DNA from: Capra hircus
Lineage: Eukaryota; Chordata; Mammalia; Artiodactyla; Bovidae
Direction: 5' to 3'
NCBI RefSeq assembly: GCF_001704415.2
Contig: NC_030811.1
Location: forward strand, 6,796,722 to 6,860,721
Length of the DNA: 64,000 bases
Within the stretch, counting starts at the first letter, position 1. Each line of letters opens with the position of its first letter. The notes under the pieces were generated by a model. That model had not been told where the DNA came from. It made no database searches and was given only the letters and a program-made list of their open reading frames with translations. The position numbers and the translations under genes were made by a program. This document shows, piece by piece, positions 55,163 through 64,000 of the stretch.

Positions 55163-55820
55163 TCATCCATCGCCAGCTGGGGCCAGTGGAAGCCATGAGA
55201 TCTTTAGAGTTGTAGGGTCTATGTAAGAAACTGGATAAGTATTAATCTGGTAAGCATTCTCATCATTGGGCTGCATAACCTTTTTTAGCTGAGTGATGTG
55301 CACCCAAGGGGTGATTTCTTTTAATTTTGCAGTGGTAGGGGTCAGCAGAATTACAGTGTAGGGTCCTTGCCATTTAGCGGTTAGATCTGAGTGGGACTGA
55401 ACTGTCATAGAGACTTTGTCTCCTATTTGGAGGGATGCGGATGGAAGATTGGAGAGTGGTCGAGGTTATCCATATGTTGCCAAAGGGCATCTTGTATATG
55501 GGCAAGTAAGGGAAAAGGAAGGTGGGATAGCAGTTTGGGACCGTCCTGGGAGGGGAGGGTCCTAAAGGTACTATCGGCCACCAATACATGGCTTCGAATG
55601 GACTGATATTTAGGGAGTTTTTTGGTAATGCCCGGACCTTTAAGAGGGCTAAAGGGAGGAGTTTAGTCCAATCTTGATGAAGTTTAATTGTTAATTTGGT
55701 CAGAGTTTCATTTATGATTCGCTTGGCTCTCTCAACTTTACCAGAGAACTGGGGTGATAAGGAATGTGAAACCTCCAAGGAATTAGAAGGCTTCGTAAAA
55801 TATTTTGGCTGATTTGGGTC
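55163..55820 (-). pseudogene. Retroviral integrase C-terminal half (second retrovirus)
   Basis: 'FSGKVERAKRIINETL' holds the final catalytic Glu of the core (open 55,374-55,778). In another frame (55,163-55,408) the C-terminal GPY-type domain 'KWQGPYTVILLTPTTAKL' is followed by 'PWVHITQLK'. A frameshift near 55,400 separates them. Confidence 0.88.
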
Positions 55821-55821
55821 A

Positions 55822-56564
55822 TTTCATTAATCTTTGTGTCTCTTTTTGCTCCAATACGATACTGTCTTGATTACTGTGGATATTGTTTTGATTACAGAGA
55901 GCATAATTCTTCCCACTTTGTTCTTCTTTCTCAAAATCTTTTGTGTTTCCATACAAAATTTTAAAATTATTTATTCTAATTCTTTAAAAATGCCATTGGT
56001 AATTTGATAGGGATTGCACTGAATCTGTAAATCACCTTGGGTAGTATGGTCATTTTATCAGTATTAATCCTTCCAGTTCAAGAACGTGATATATCTTTCT
56101 ATCTGTTTGTGTTGTCTTCAATTTCTTTCATCAGTTTGGTATAGTTTTTGGAGTCCAGGTCTTTCATCTCCTTTAGGTAGGCTTACCCCTAGGTATTTCT
56201 TTCTTTTATGAAAAGATAAATGGGATTGTTTCCTTAATTTCTCTTTTTGATAGTTTGTTAGCGTATAAATGCAACAAACTTCTCTGTATTAATTTTGTGT
56301 CCTGCGCTTCACTGACCTCCCTGATGAGCTCTAGTAGTTTTCTTAAGTATTTCCTATATGTAGTATCACGTCATTTACAAACAGCGACACTTTTACTTCT
56401 CCCTTTCTTGTGAGATTTCTTTTATTTCTCTTTCTTTTCTGATTACTGTGGCTAGGACTTCCAAAACTATGTTCAGTCAAAGTGGCAAGAGTGGGCATTA
56501 TCAACTTGCTCCTGATCCTAGACTGAGTGCTTTCAGCTTTTCACTGTTGACTATGATGCTTGCT
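55822..56564 (-). mobile_element. Old LINE-1, antisense (continued)
   Basis: 'ATACTGTCTTGATTACTGTG', 'TTGATAGGGATTGCACTGAA' and 'CACGTCATTTACAAACAG' match the complement of ORF2 in the order seen in the intact L1 at about 2,510-3,100. Confidence 0.85.
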
Positions 56565-56577
56565 ATGGGTTTGTCAT

Positions 56578-56789
56578 TGTTGTCATTTAGTCACTAAGTC
56601 ATATCTAACTCTTTTGGGATCCTGTGGACTGTAGCTGCCAGGCTCTTCTGTCCGTGGGACTTCCCAGGCAAGAACACCTGGAGTGGGTAGCCATTCCCTT
56701 CTCCAAGGGATCTTCCCCACTCAGAGATTGAACCCACATCTCTTGCATTGGCAGGTGGCTTCTTTCCCACTGAGCCACCAGGAAAGCCC
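56578..56789 (-). mobile_element. Bov-tA SINE with target-site duplication
   Basis: Complement of a complete SINE. A perfect 13-bp duplication ATGGGTTTGTCAT of L1 text flanks it at 56,565-56,577 and 56,790-56,802. Confidence 0.92.
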
Positions 56790-56827
56790 ATGGGTTTGTC
56801 ATATATGACGTTTATTGTGTTGAGGTA

Positions 56828-57308
56828 AACATTACTTTGTCAACAAAGGTCCATCTAGTCAAGGTTATGGTTTTGTCAGTGGTCATGTATGGATGTGAGA
56901 GTTGGACTATAAAGAAAGCTGAGGCCCAAAGAATTGATGCTTTTGAACTGTGGTGTTGGAGAAGCTCTTGAGAGTCCCTTGGACTGGAAGGAGATCCAAC
57001 CAGTCCATCCTAAAGGAAATCAGTCCTGAATATTCATTGGAAGGATTGATGTTGAAGCTGAAACTCCAATACTTTGGCCACCTGATGCAAAGAATTGACT
57101 CATTTGAAAACACCCTGATGCTGGGAAAGATTGAAGGTGGGAGGAGAAGGGGACGACAGAGGATGAGATGGTTGGATGGCATCACCAACTCGATGGACAT
57201 GGGTTTGGATGGACTCCAGGAGTTGGCGCTGGGCACGGAGGTCTGGCGTGCTGAGGTCATGGGGTCCCAAAGATTAGGACACGATTGAGTGACTGAACTG
57301 AACTGAAA
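56828..57308 (+). mobile_element. BovB LINE, 3' 0.5 kb
   Basis: From 'CATTACTTTGTCAACAAAGG' to 'GACTGAACTGAACTGAAATC', inserted in the old L1. Confidence 0.92.
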
Positions 57309-57526
57309 TCATGTTCCCTTTATGTCCACTTCCTGGAGAGTTTTTATTATAAATGGATACTGCATTTTATCAAAAACTTTTTCAACATCTATTGAGATAA
57401 TTGTATGTTTTTTTATTCTTCAATTTGTTAACATGGTATGTCACACTGATTGGTTTGCAGAAATCGAAAAATCCTCATATCCCTAGGATAAATCCCACTT
57501 GATCCCGATATATGACCCTTTTCAGT
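57309..57526 (-). mobile_element. Old LINE-1, antisense (continued)
   Basis: 'GAGAGTTTTTATTATAAATG', 'CATCTATTGAGATAATTGTA' and 'TAGGATAAATCCCACTTGAT' continue the ORF2 complement. Confidence 0.87.
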
Positions 57527-58125
57527 TAGTTCAGTTCAGTCATTCAGTCATGTCCGACTCTTTGCGACCCCATGAATTGCAGCACGCCAGGCCTCCCTGT
57601 CCATCACCAACTCCTGGAGTTCACCCAGACTCACGCCCATTGAGTCAGTGATGCCATCCAGCCATCTCATCCTCTGTTGTCCCCTTCTTTTCCTGCCCCA
57701 ATCCCTCCTAGCATCAAAGTCTTTTCCAATCAGTCAACTCTTTGCATGAGGTGGCCAAAGTACTGGAGTTTCATCTTTAGCATCATTCCTTCCAAAGAAA
57801 TCCCAGGGCTGATCTTTAGAATGGACTGGTTGGATCTCCTTGCAGTCCAAGGGACTCTCAAGAGTCTTCTCCAACACCACAGTTCAAAGGCATCAATTTT
57901 TTGGCACTCAGCTTTCTTCACAGTCCAACTCACATCCATACATGACTACTGGAAAAACCATAGCCTTGACTAGACGGATCTTAGTCGGCAAAGTAATGTC
58001 TCTCTTTTGAATATGCTATCTAAGTTGGTCATAACTTTTCTTCCAAGGAGTAAGTGTCTTTTAATTTCATGGCTGCAAGCACCATCTGCAATGATTTTGG
58101 AGCCCCAAAAAATAAAGTCTGACAC
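57527..58125 (-). mobile_element. BovB LINE, 3' 0.6 kb
   Basis: The complement of the tail ('GTTAGTTCAGTTCAGTCATT') reads to 'AATAAAGTCTGACACTG'. The L1 resumes for about 60 bases afterwards (to about 58,185). Confidence 0.92.
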
Positions 58126-58185
58126 TGTTGATTTGGTTTGCTAATTTTTTAAATTTTATTATTCATAAGACTGAAGAGAAAGAGG

Positions 58186-58612
58186 AAATATTGGCTACAA
58201 ACAATAAACAAAAGACAAATACAAACAGCAGCTAACATTTCTGAATTTCTAGACTTAAGTTCTAAAAGGATGTCAACACTCAGGACCCTATGACATGTAA
58301 TCATAATGTCAATCACCTCAAAACAGAAATCTAGCTCATGAGAAACTGCTTTGTTTTGATAACAGAAAGGCATTTTTCATGATGGACAGAACTCTCCCCA
58401 AAGAAAAGCAACACTTGCAATTTATGGAGCCAATAAAAATGATATTTTAAAGTATAAAATGATATTTAAAGTAAAAAATGATATTTTAAGTATAGCTCCT
58501 TAATCAGCTATACTCCAATACAAAATATATATATAAAAAATTTAAATCTCCCCCTCTAATAGCTGCTCTACTCATCAGTTTTGCTTTACATAAATATTTT
58601 ACCATTTTAGAA
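58186..58612. other. Unassigned sequence
   Basis: Includes a short imperfect tandem of 'AAAATGATATTTTAAAGTAT' (58,436-58,495). No gene recognised. Confidence 0.45.
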
Positions 58613-59050
58613 TGTTGTTGTTTTTCAGTCACTAAGTGGTGTCTGACCCTTTCCAACCCTATGGACTGCAGCATGCCAGGCTTCCCTGTCCATCACCAAC
58701 TCCTGGAGTTTGTTCAAACTCATGTCTATCGAGTTGGTGATGCCATCCAACCATCTCATTCTCTTCCCCTTCTCCTCCTGCTTTCAATCTTTCCCAGCAT
58801 CAGGGTCTTTCTCAATGAGTTAGTTCTTTGCATCAGGTAGCCAAAGTACTGGAACTTCAGCCTCAGTATCAGTCCCTCTCATGACTATTCAGAATTGATT
58901 TCCTTTAGGACTGACTTGTTTGATCTCCTTGCAGTCCAAGGATTTCTCGAGAGTCTTCTCTAACACCAAGTTCAAAAACATCAACTCTTTGGCACTCAGC
59001 CTTCTTTATGGTTCAACTCTCACATCCATACATGACTACTGGAAAAAGCA
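58613..59050 (-). mobile_element. BovB LINE, 3' 0.4 kb
   Basis: A diverged complement of the 3' end ('TTTTTCAGTCACTAAGTGGT' to 'CATGACTACTGGAAAAAGC'). Confidence 0.9.
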
Positions 59051-59375
59051 GTAGTCATTTTGGAATGTAGGAGTGGGTTAAAAATGATGCTGCATTTTTG
59101 CTATTTTTATCTCATTTGTTTAAAATAGTGTGCTATTCATTTTCACATAAACTAGTCTCCTAGTCCTAGCTTTGGAAAATCTGTTTATTTTCTTCACCCA
59201 CGAAAGTCCAGATACAGAACTTTAAGCTTTCAATGTTGGATGTACTTGCTTTTGAAAAGGAAATATTGCTATGCCACAACCTGTGATCAGCTATCATAAA
59301 TAATTCACCCACAGAATCTGGGTTGTATGAATGTGATGCTTCTAAATCCTCTTGCATAATAGTTTCAGATGATCC
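59051..59375. other. Unassigned sequence
   Basis: No gene or repeat recognised. Confidence 0.4.
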
Positions 59376-59556
59376 AAAAAGCCTGCAATGCAGGAGACCC
59401 GAGTTCAATCCCTGGGTTGGGAAGACATCCTAGAGAAGGGGATGACAACCCACTCTAGTATTCTTGCCTGGAGAATTCCATGGACAGAGGAGCCTCGCAG
59501 GCTACAGTCCATGGGGTTGCAAAAAGTTGGACATGACTGAGTGACTTTCATTTTCA
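59376..59556 (+). mobile_element. Bov-tA SINE, 5'-truncated
   Basis: Starts within the tRNA head ('GCCTGCAATGCAGGAGACCC') and runs to 'GACATGACTGAGTGACTTTC'. Confidence 0.87.
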
Positions 59557-59940
59557 CCTTGTTTCACAGAGTTAAAAGCTGTCACTGTCATCAGTATTCT
59601 TTGTACATCAATAGGGGGCATGACAGTAAGTTTTCACTCTATTTTCACCAAAAATATCTACAGATTAACTATTGATGTTCTTTGGGAAGCAGACTATCAC
59701 TTATGTGCATTCTTTTCCATTGGTTACAATAAATTTTTCTTGCAGAGTAAATAAAGATGACCAGCAGCTTCTTAATATGCAAAAGACTGTCAATTTCCAG
59801 TTGACCCTTGCTAAAATACCATGGGAAGGAAAAAACAATTCACTGCTAAATAAATAAATTCTTAAGAGAAGCTGTCAATCATGCCTTTTTGCAATCTATC
59901 CTGAACAATTTGCTTCAGGCTCATTTAAAAGGCTATATAT
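59557..59940. other. Unassigned sequence
   Basis: No gene or repeat recognised. Confidence 0.4.
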
Positions 59941-60258
59941 GGGCTTTCCTTGTGGCTCAGTGGTAAAGAATCCTCCTGCCAATACAAGAGACACAGGTTC
60001 CATCCCTAGTCTGGGAGGATCTCACATACTGCAGAGCAACTAAGCCTGTGTGCCACAAGTACTGACCTTGTGCTCTAGAGCCCATATGTCACAAATACTG
60101 AAGCCCACATGCCCTAGAGGCCATGCTTCCCAGCAAGAGAAATCCACACTCTCTGCAACTAGAGATTAGCCTCATTCTCTGCAACTAGAGAAAAGCCCAA
60201 GTGCAGCAAAGTCCGAGTGCAGCCAAAAGAGTGAAAACAACAACAACAACAACAAGTA
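59941..60258 (+). mobile_element. CHR-type cetartiodactyl tRNA SINE
   Basis: tRNA-Glu-derived head ('TGGCTCAGTGGTAAAGAATC'), then the distinctive body 'GCAGAGCAACTAAGCCTGTG', 'CTCTAGAGCCCATATGTCAC' and 'GTGCAGCCAAAAGAGTG', with a CAACAACAAC tail at 60,237-60,258. This family is shared with whales and other cetartiodactyls and is older than Bov-tA. Confidence 0.83.
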
Positions 60259-60940
60259 AAGGCTACACAAAATTACCCAGCCACCATTTTTCCTTTTGCC
60301 TGGCCAACTCACTCGTTGCTCACTGCTCATCAGATAGAGCAGTTTAGGACAGATTCCATGGGAAGCACATGGTGCTTAATGTGAAGAAGTCCTCAGAAAC
60401 AGAGACAGATAGGGATCAGAAGAGACAGGGAGGATTCTCATTGTGCTGGCTGATTTTGAGGAGTTCTTTTCTTACCTACTTACCCTAAACAAAATTCTGA
60501 CTAAAAGCATCAAATGTATCATCAAGAGTGTTCTGTATAAAGTGGGGCTGGCTGGTAGGATTTTGTAAACCTGCTCAGCCATTAGACTATTGGTAAGACT
60601 TTGCCTGAGAGGAATTGTCAGAGACCTGAGTGCCATCTGGGTGTGGGGAGGCGGGGGCGGGGTGGGCAGAGAAGACAAGGACTAGGGAAGCCCAAAGTGA
60701 CCACAAGCTTGCCTAATTGCTAACCTGCACTCAGGAAGCCTCTTGACATGCTCTTGCAGGAGCAGACACAGTATTCTTTCCCTACTTCTCTTCTACTCCC
60801 TCTCTAGGGAGCCTTGCCAAACAGGCTCCAGGACTTCTCATGTAAATGCCATCTTTACCCCTTTACCTCCTGAGGAAGGAAGAGTCCAGACGCTTATCTC
60901 CTAAAACAAGATTGTCATTAAATTTGGGGGCTACTCTACA
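60259..60940. other. Unassigned sequence
   Basis: No gene recognised. A G-rich stretch at about 60,640-60,665 only. Confidence 0.4.
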
Positions 60941-61290
60941 GTTGGAGAAGACTCTTGAGAGTCCCTTGGACTGCAAGGAGATCCAACCAGTCCATTCTAA
61001 AGGAGATCAGATTTCTGGGATTTCTTTGGAAGGAATGATGCTAAAGCTGAAACTCCAGTACTTTGGCCACCTCATGCGAAGAGTTGACTCATTGGAAAAG
61101 ACTCTGATTCTGGGGGGGATTGGGGGCAGGAGGAAAAGGGGATGACAGAGGATGAGATGGCTGGATGGCATCACTGACCCGATGGACATGTGATGAACTC
61201 CGGGAGTTGGTGATGGACAGGGAGGCCTGGCATGCTGCAATTCATGGGGTCACAAAAAGTTGGACACGACTGAGCCACTGCACTGAACTA
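60941..61290 (+). mobile_element. BovB LINE, 3' 0.35 kb
   Basis: From 'TTGGAGAAGACTCTTGAGAG' to 'CGACTGAGCCACTGCACTGA'. It abuts the end of the SLC26A2 retrocopy. Confidence 0.92.
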
Positions 61291-61944
61291 CAGTTCAATT
61301 CAACAGATATTCATTTAATTCCATAAGTGTGAGAAAGCTGAAAACCTCGGTAGTTTCTTTTTTTGGTTCTGCCTAATTAAAAGCTCTGCTGCATTTATGT
61401 ATCGATGACAGCCATCAGCTTCAAAGGAACAGTTCTGTCCAGCGAAAAGGCCAACATCTCCAGGGGGGGAACAATTTCCAGGTCCAAGGTACAAAATGCT
61501 ACACACCTGAAATTTTAAACAACTGGCTAGACAGTATTTCTTCCTTCCATCTACTTTCTCAATCACTGAAAAAGCTCAGACCATTAGGAACATACATATC
61601 TTTCAAATTTTGAGAGTCTTCTTCAAAAGTCATGCCTCACATACAGTGTAAAAGAAATTTTCCTCTTCATTTCTTCAGTACTCTCCCTGGGTCAGGGAGT
61701 CCCTCACAGAGGGATTACACTCAGCCAGCAGAACCTGGATGCCAATGGCCTCATGAACCCTGAGACCTTCTTTCATCATGTGGATCCCTGCTGGATCTAA
61801 AAGCTGTGTTGCACTGCAGTCAGTCACGATGGTGTGGAATTCTAAGGAATCATGGGAAAGTCGCACTGAAACTTCATCCTGGATTCCAGTGAGAGCGGCT
61901 ATTTCCCTTTTGATCTTTTCCTTTGCTACCTTCTTCTGAGCTGC

Positions 61945-62092
61945 CTATGAAATGATTGGATGGCATCACCGGCTCAATGGATATGAGTTTCAGCAAGCTC
62001 TGGGATTTGGTGATGGACAGGGAGGCCTGATGGGCTGCAGTCCATGGGGTCGCAAAGAGTTGGACACGACTGAGCGACTGAACTGAACTGAA
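61945..62092 (+). mobile_element. BovB LINE 3' end fragment
   Basis: The last 0.15 kb of BovB ('TTGGATGGCATCACCGGCTC' to 'GAGCGACTGAACTGAACTGA'), inserted in the SLC26A2 retrocopy just before the STAS-domain part. Confidence 0.92.
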
Positions 62093-62404
62093 GTTACTAA
62101 GACTGGATTGGGGGGGGAGGTTTATAAAGATTTAAAATATTCCTTGTTCATGTAATAAAAAGTGAATTCAAAGTGGACAACCTTGATGGCTGACTTAGCC
62201 TGATAGGTCTTGTAGGCAGACATGGATTCAAAGATTTCAGGCTCTTTTGTTGGGCCAAGCAATGAATTCTTTACTTCTGAGTATGGAGGATGAGCCAAAA
62301 CATAGAAAAAACAACCCCAATAAGCAGGCCTATTTCAGTACTCAGTTCAGAGGGCAGCACAGTACCAAATGAGATAACTGTATCCATTCAGCTAATTCTC
62401 CACA

Positions 62405-62545
62405 TTGTCCATGGAATTCTCTAGGCCAGGATACTAGAGTGGGTAGCCATTCCCTTCTCCAGGGGATCTTCCCAACCCAGGGATCAAACAGGAGTCTCCT
62501 GAATCACAGGTGGATCCTTTACCAGCTGAGCTTCCAGGAAAGCCC
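62405..62545 (-). mobile_element. Bov-tA SINE fragment
   Basis: Complement of body and tRNA head ('CCTTTACCAGCTGAGCTTCC'), inserted in the SLC26A2 retrocopy directly after the 'LPKMW' codons. Confidence 0.88.
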
Positions 62546-62597
62546 CACATCTTGGGCAGATTCTTAAATTTACATAGGGCTCTCCAGAGATCTGGCT

Positions 62598-62820
62598 TTC
62601 CAGGTGGCACTAGTGGTAAAGAATGCGCCTGCCAATGCAGGAGACTTAAGAGACATGGGCTGTATCCCTGGGTCAAGAAGATCCCCTGGAGGTGGGCATG
62701 GCAACCCACTCCAATATTCTTGCCTGGAGAAGTTTCATGGAGAGAGAAGCCTGGTGGGCTACAGTCCATGGGGTCACAAAGAGTTGGACATGACTCAGCT
62801 TCTAACACTTTCACTTTCAA
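62598..62820 (+). mobile_element. Bov-tA SINE
   Basis: Head 'GGTAAAGAATGCGCCTGCCA' to 'GACATGACTCAGCTTCTAAC' with a TTTCACTTTCA tail. It sits at the site of the retrocopy's internal deletion. Confidence 0.88.
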
Positions 62821-63675
62821 TAATGAATAATCCCTGCCATCACTCCAACGGAGTCAGTCCAGGGAGATACTTGGCCTGAGATGTAACAGCTGTGAAGGAG
62901 GCACAGGTGACAAATGCCCTCAGCAAGGCATCTGAGAGATAGACTGAAACAAAGCCCGCTTGATAGAGCCCATGGCTGCCTGATACACTCCAACCTTCAA
63001 GGTTACCGTACTGTCAACTATAATGTCATAGCTACTTGTGTTACATATCTTGCCTGATGTCTGGCTTAATAATGTGCTCCCACCTGAAACCACTCCCAAA
63101 GAAGGAGCAACATGAGCAGTGTCATAGCCAAGTCCGCACAGTTCTCAGTCAACTACAGCTGACTGATCATAAGGCGCAACACTCCAAAATGCCCACAGAG
63201 ATGTGATGGAGGTCCCCAATAGGAAGTAAATGAAGCCGACAAAAGATGTATGTAGACCATCGATATGTTCCTGGCCAGGCGAGAGAGAATAAGCAATGGG
63301 CTGGGGCACCAACAAGATGCCCACAATCAAGACAGACATCACATCCCCTAAAATGTTTTCCTCCAGATTGCATTTTGGGAGCCACTGCAAAACAGGAAGG
63401 AAACCAAAAATGATATTTTGGGGTCTGGTTGGATTGCACTGGAAACTGTAGGTTTTTGTGGCAAATTGCCTGAAGTTAGTATCTGGTTTCTCTTAAGGCT
63501 CCAAGTGGACCATAGGATACGGTCTGCATTGATCATTGGTCTCAAATTGCTGAAAGTTCTTACGTGATTCCTCTTCATGCTCCAGGGGGATCCTACCTGG
63601 AGACCTGTATTGGTTATTTCCTTTAACAGAGTCCTCAGATGAATGGTTATCTTGGTTTTTATTTTTCAAAGACAT

Positions 63676-64000
63676 TTCTGGAGATAGATGTTCCAGCCTC
63701 CCTGAGCAAGAAATCAGATTGGTGAATTCACACAGGAGCTCTTCATTTCTCAATGCAACTGGTGCAGGACTCTCTTCTCACTTTCTACCTTCAGGCCAAG
63801 CTAGTTTGAGTGCATTCCTTCTACTTTGGAATAGCTCTCTGTGATTTCTGGGTCAAGCGACTTTTCCAAACTGCTTGATTCTGGGCCACCCACACATAAC
63901 CTGCCTTCAAGGAGCATCTTCCACCCTGGCGGGACTGAGGGGATAAGGTGGTGTGGGCGGAGGAAGCCCACCTCCAGGCCAGGATTAAATTCCTTTAATC
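63676..64000 (-). other. Region upstream of the retrocopy start, possible 5'UTR
   Basis: On the minus strand this precedes the SLC26A2-like ATG. It may hold the parent's 5'UTR, but I cannot confirm where the copy begins. The frame is open through 63,753. No target-site duplication can be assigned. Confidence 0.4.

Larger units (their letters stand above)
52405..55820 (-). mobile_element. Second endogenous retrovirus, 5'-truncated (integrase, env)
   Basis: A separate class I-like remnant on the minus strand. It starts within integrase near 55,820 and carries env (54,364-53,003) and then about 0.6 kb of probable 3' LTR. gag, protease and RT are missing. It lies in the same old L1, which lacks about 650 bases at this point compared with an intact L1, suggesting that one deletion removed both the retroviral 5' part and some L1. 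A BovB fragment is inserted between integrase and env. Confidence 0.82.
61291..63675 (-). pseudogene. SLC26A2: SLC26A2 (sulfate transporter) processed pseudogene
   Basis: The parent encodes a 12-or-more-helix sulfate/chloride antiporter of the plasma membrane, needed for proteoglycan sulfation. The copy starts at ATG 63,675 ('MSLKNKNQDNHSSEDSV'), keeps 'FETNDQCRPY', 'QWLPKCNLEENILGDVMSV' and 'IVGILLVPQPIAYSL', and reads in shifting frames to about residue 280 (62,830). A deletion of about 270 codons follows. Then come 'KFKNLPKMW' (about 62,550-62,585), a 'SAYKTYQAK' section (62,105-62,400), and the STAS domain ('FHTIVTDCSATQLLDPAGIH', 61,675-61,866) to 'VPNGLSFFSD' and the stop at 61,559. About 270 bases of 3'UTR remain. 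SINEs (62,405-62,545; 62,598-62,820) and a BovB piece (61,945-62,092) split it. Exon-boundary sequence near codon 233 is contiguous, indicating an mRNA origin. Parent comparison is from memory. Confidence 0.9.

Noticed and set aside
1..64000. CRISPR arrays, operons, prophages, toxin-antitoxin or other prokaryotic systems
   Set aside because: The window is clearly mammalian. Regular short repeats are microsatellites or minisatellites, and there is no spaced direct-repeat array.

Overview
This is mammalian, almost certainly bovid (cattle, sheep, goat or a close relative) genomic DNA. It is dense with interspersed repeats that occur together only in ruminants: BovB (RTE-clade LINE) fragments with the ACTGAACTGAACTGA-type 3' tail, tRNA-Glu-derived Bov-tA SINEs, BOV-A2 dimers, a CHR-type cetartiodactyl SINE, and a young bovine-type LINE-1. 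I see no intact host protein-coding gene. Almost every long open frame belongs to a transposable element or is antisense to one. The species cannot be fixed from the sequence alone.

Layout. 1-1029: SINEs and unassigned sequence. 1030-8816: a full-length minus-strand LINE-1 with intact ORF1 (308 aa) and ORF2 (1272 aa), a 2.6 kb 5'UTR, a poly(A) tail and a 12-bp target-site duplication. 8817-13.55 kb: an old antisense L1 split by three BovB 3' ends and several SINEs, with a small local inversion. 13.55-15.37 kb: no identified feature. 15.37-25.74 kb: two diverged inverted repeats, themselves broken by BovB and SINE insertions. 26.19-27.06 kb: a GIMAP7-like GTPase pseudogene, followed by a probable MaLR-type LTR. 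27.9-34.2 kb: mostly unassigned sequence with one BovB and two SINEs. 34.32-37.33 kb: a nearly full-length but decayed BovB. 37.3-42.96 kb: further BovB copies, old L1 and unassigned sequence.

42.96-58.19 kb is one nested block. An old antisense L1 was the target for a minus-strand class I (gammaretrovirus-like) endogenous retrovirus at 43,643-52,324, which has paired LTRs, a tRNA-His-type primer site and a 4-bp target duplication. A second, 5'-truncated minus-strand retrovirus remnant (integrase plus env, 52.4-55.8 kb) lies in the same L1, with BovB and SINE copies on top. The first retrovirus itself holds a probable 0.8 kb solo LTR between gag and protease. All retroviral genes seen are broken.

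58.2-64 kb ends in a minus-strand retrocopy of the sulfate transporter gene SLC26A2 (start codon equivalent at 63,675, stop equivalent at 61,559). It is frameshifted, internally deleted and split by SINE/BovB insertions.

The pieces do not form a pathway. The biology here is insertion history: an apparently intact LINE-1 that could supply reverse transcriptase, the SINE and retrocopy insertions that non-LTR machinery produces, and decayed retroviruses. Family assignments rest on recognised consensus and protein motifs read by eye. Repeat boundaries are usually good to about 5-20 bases, except where a target-site duplication is given.
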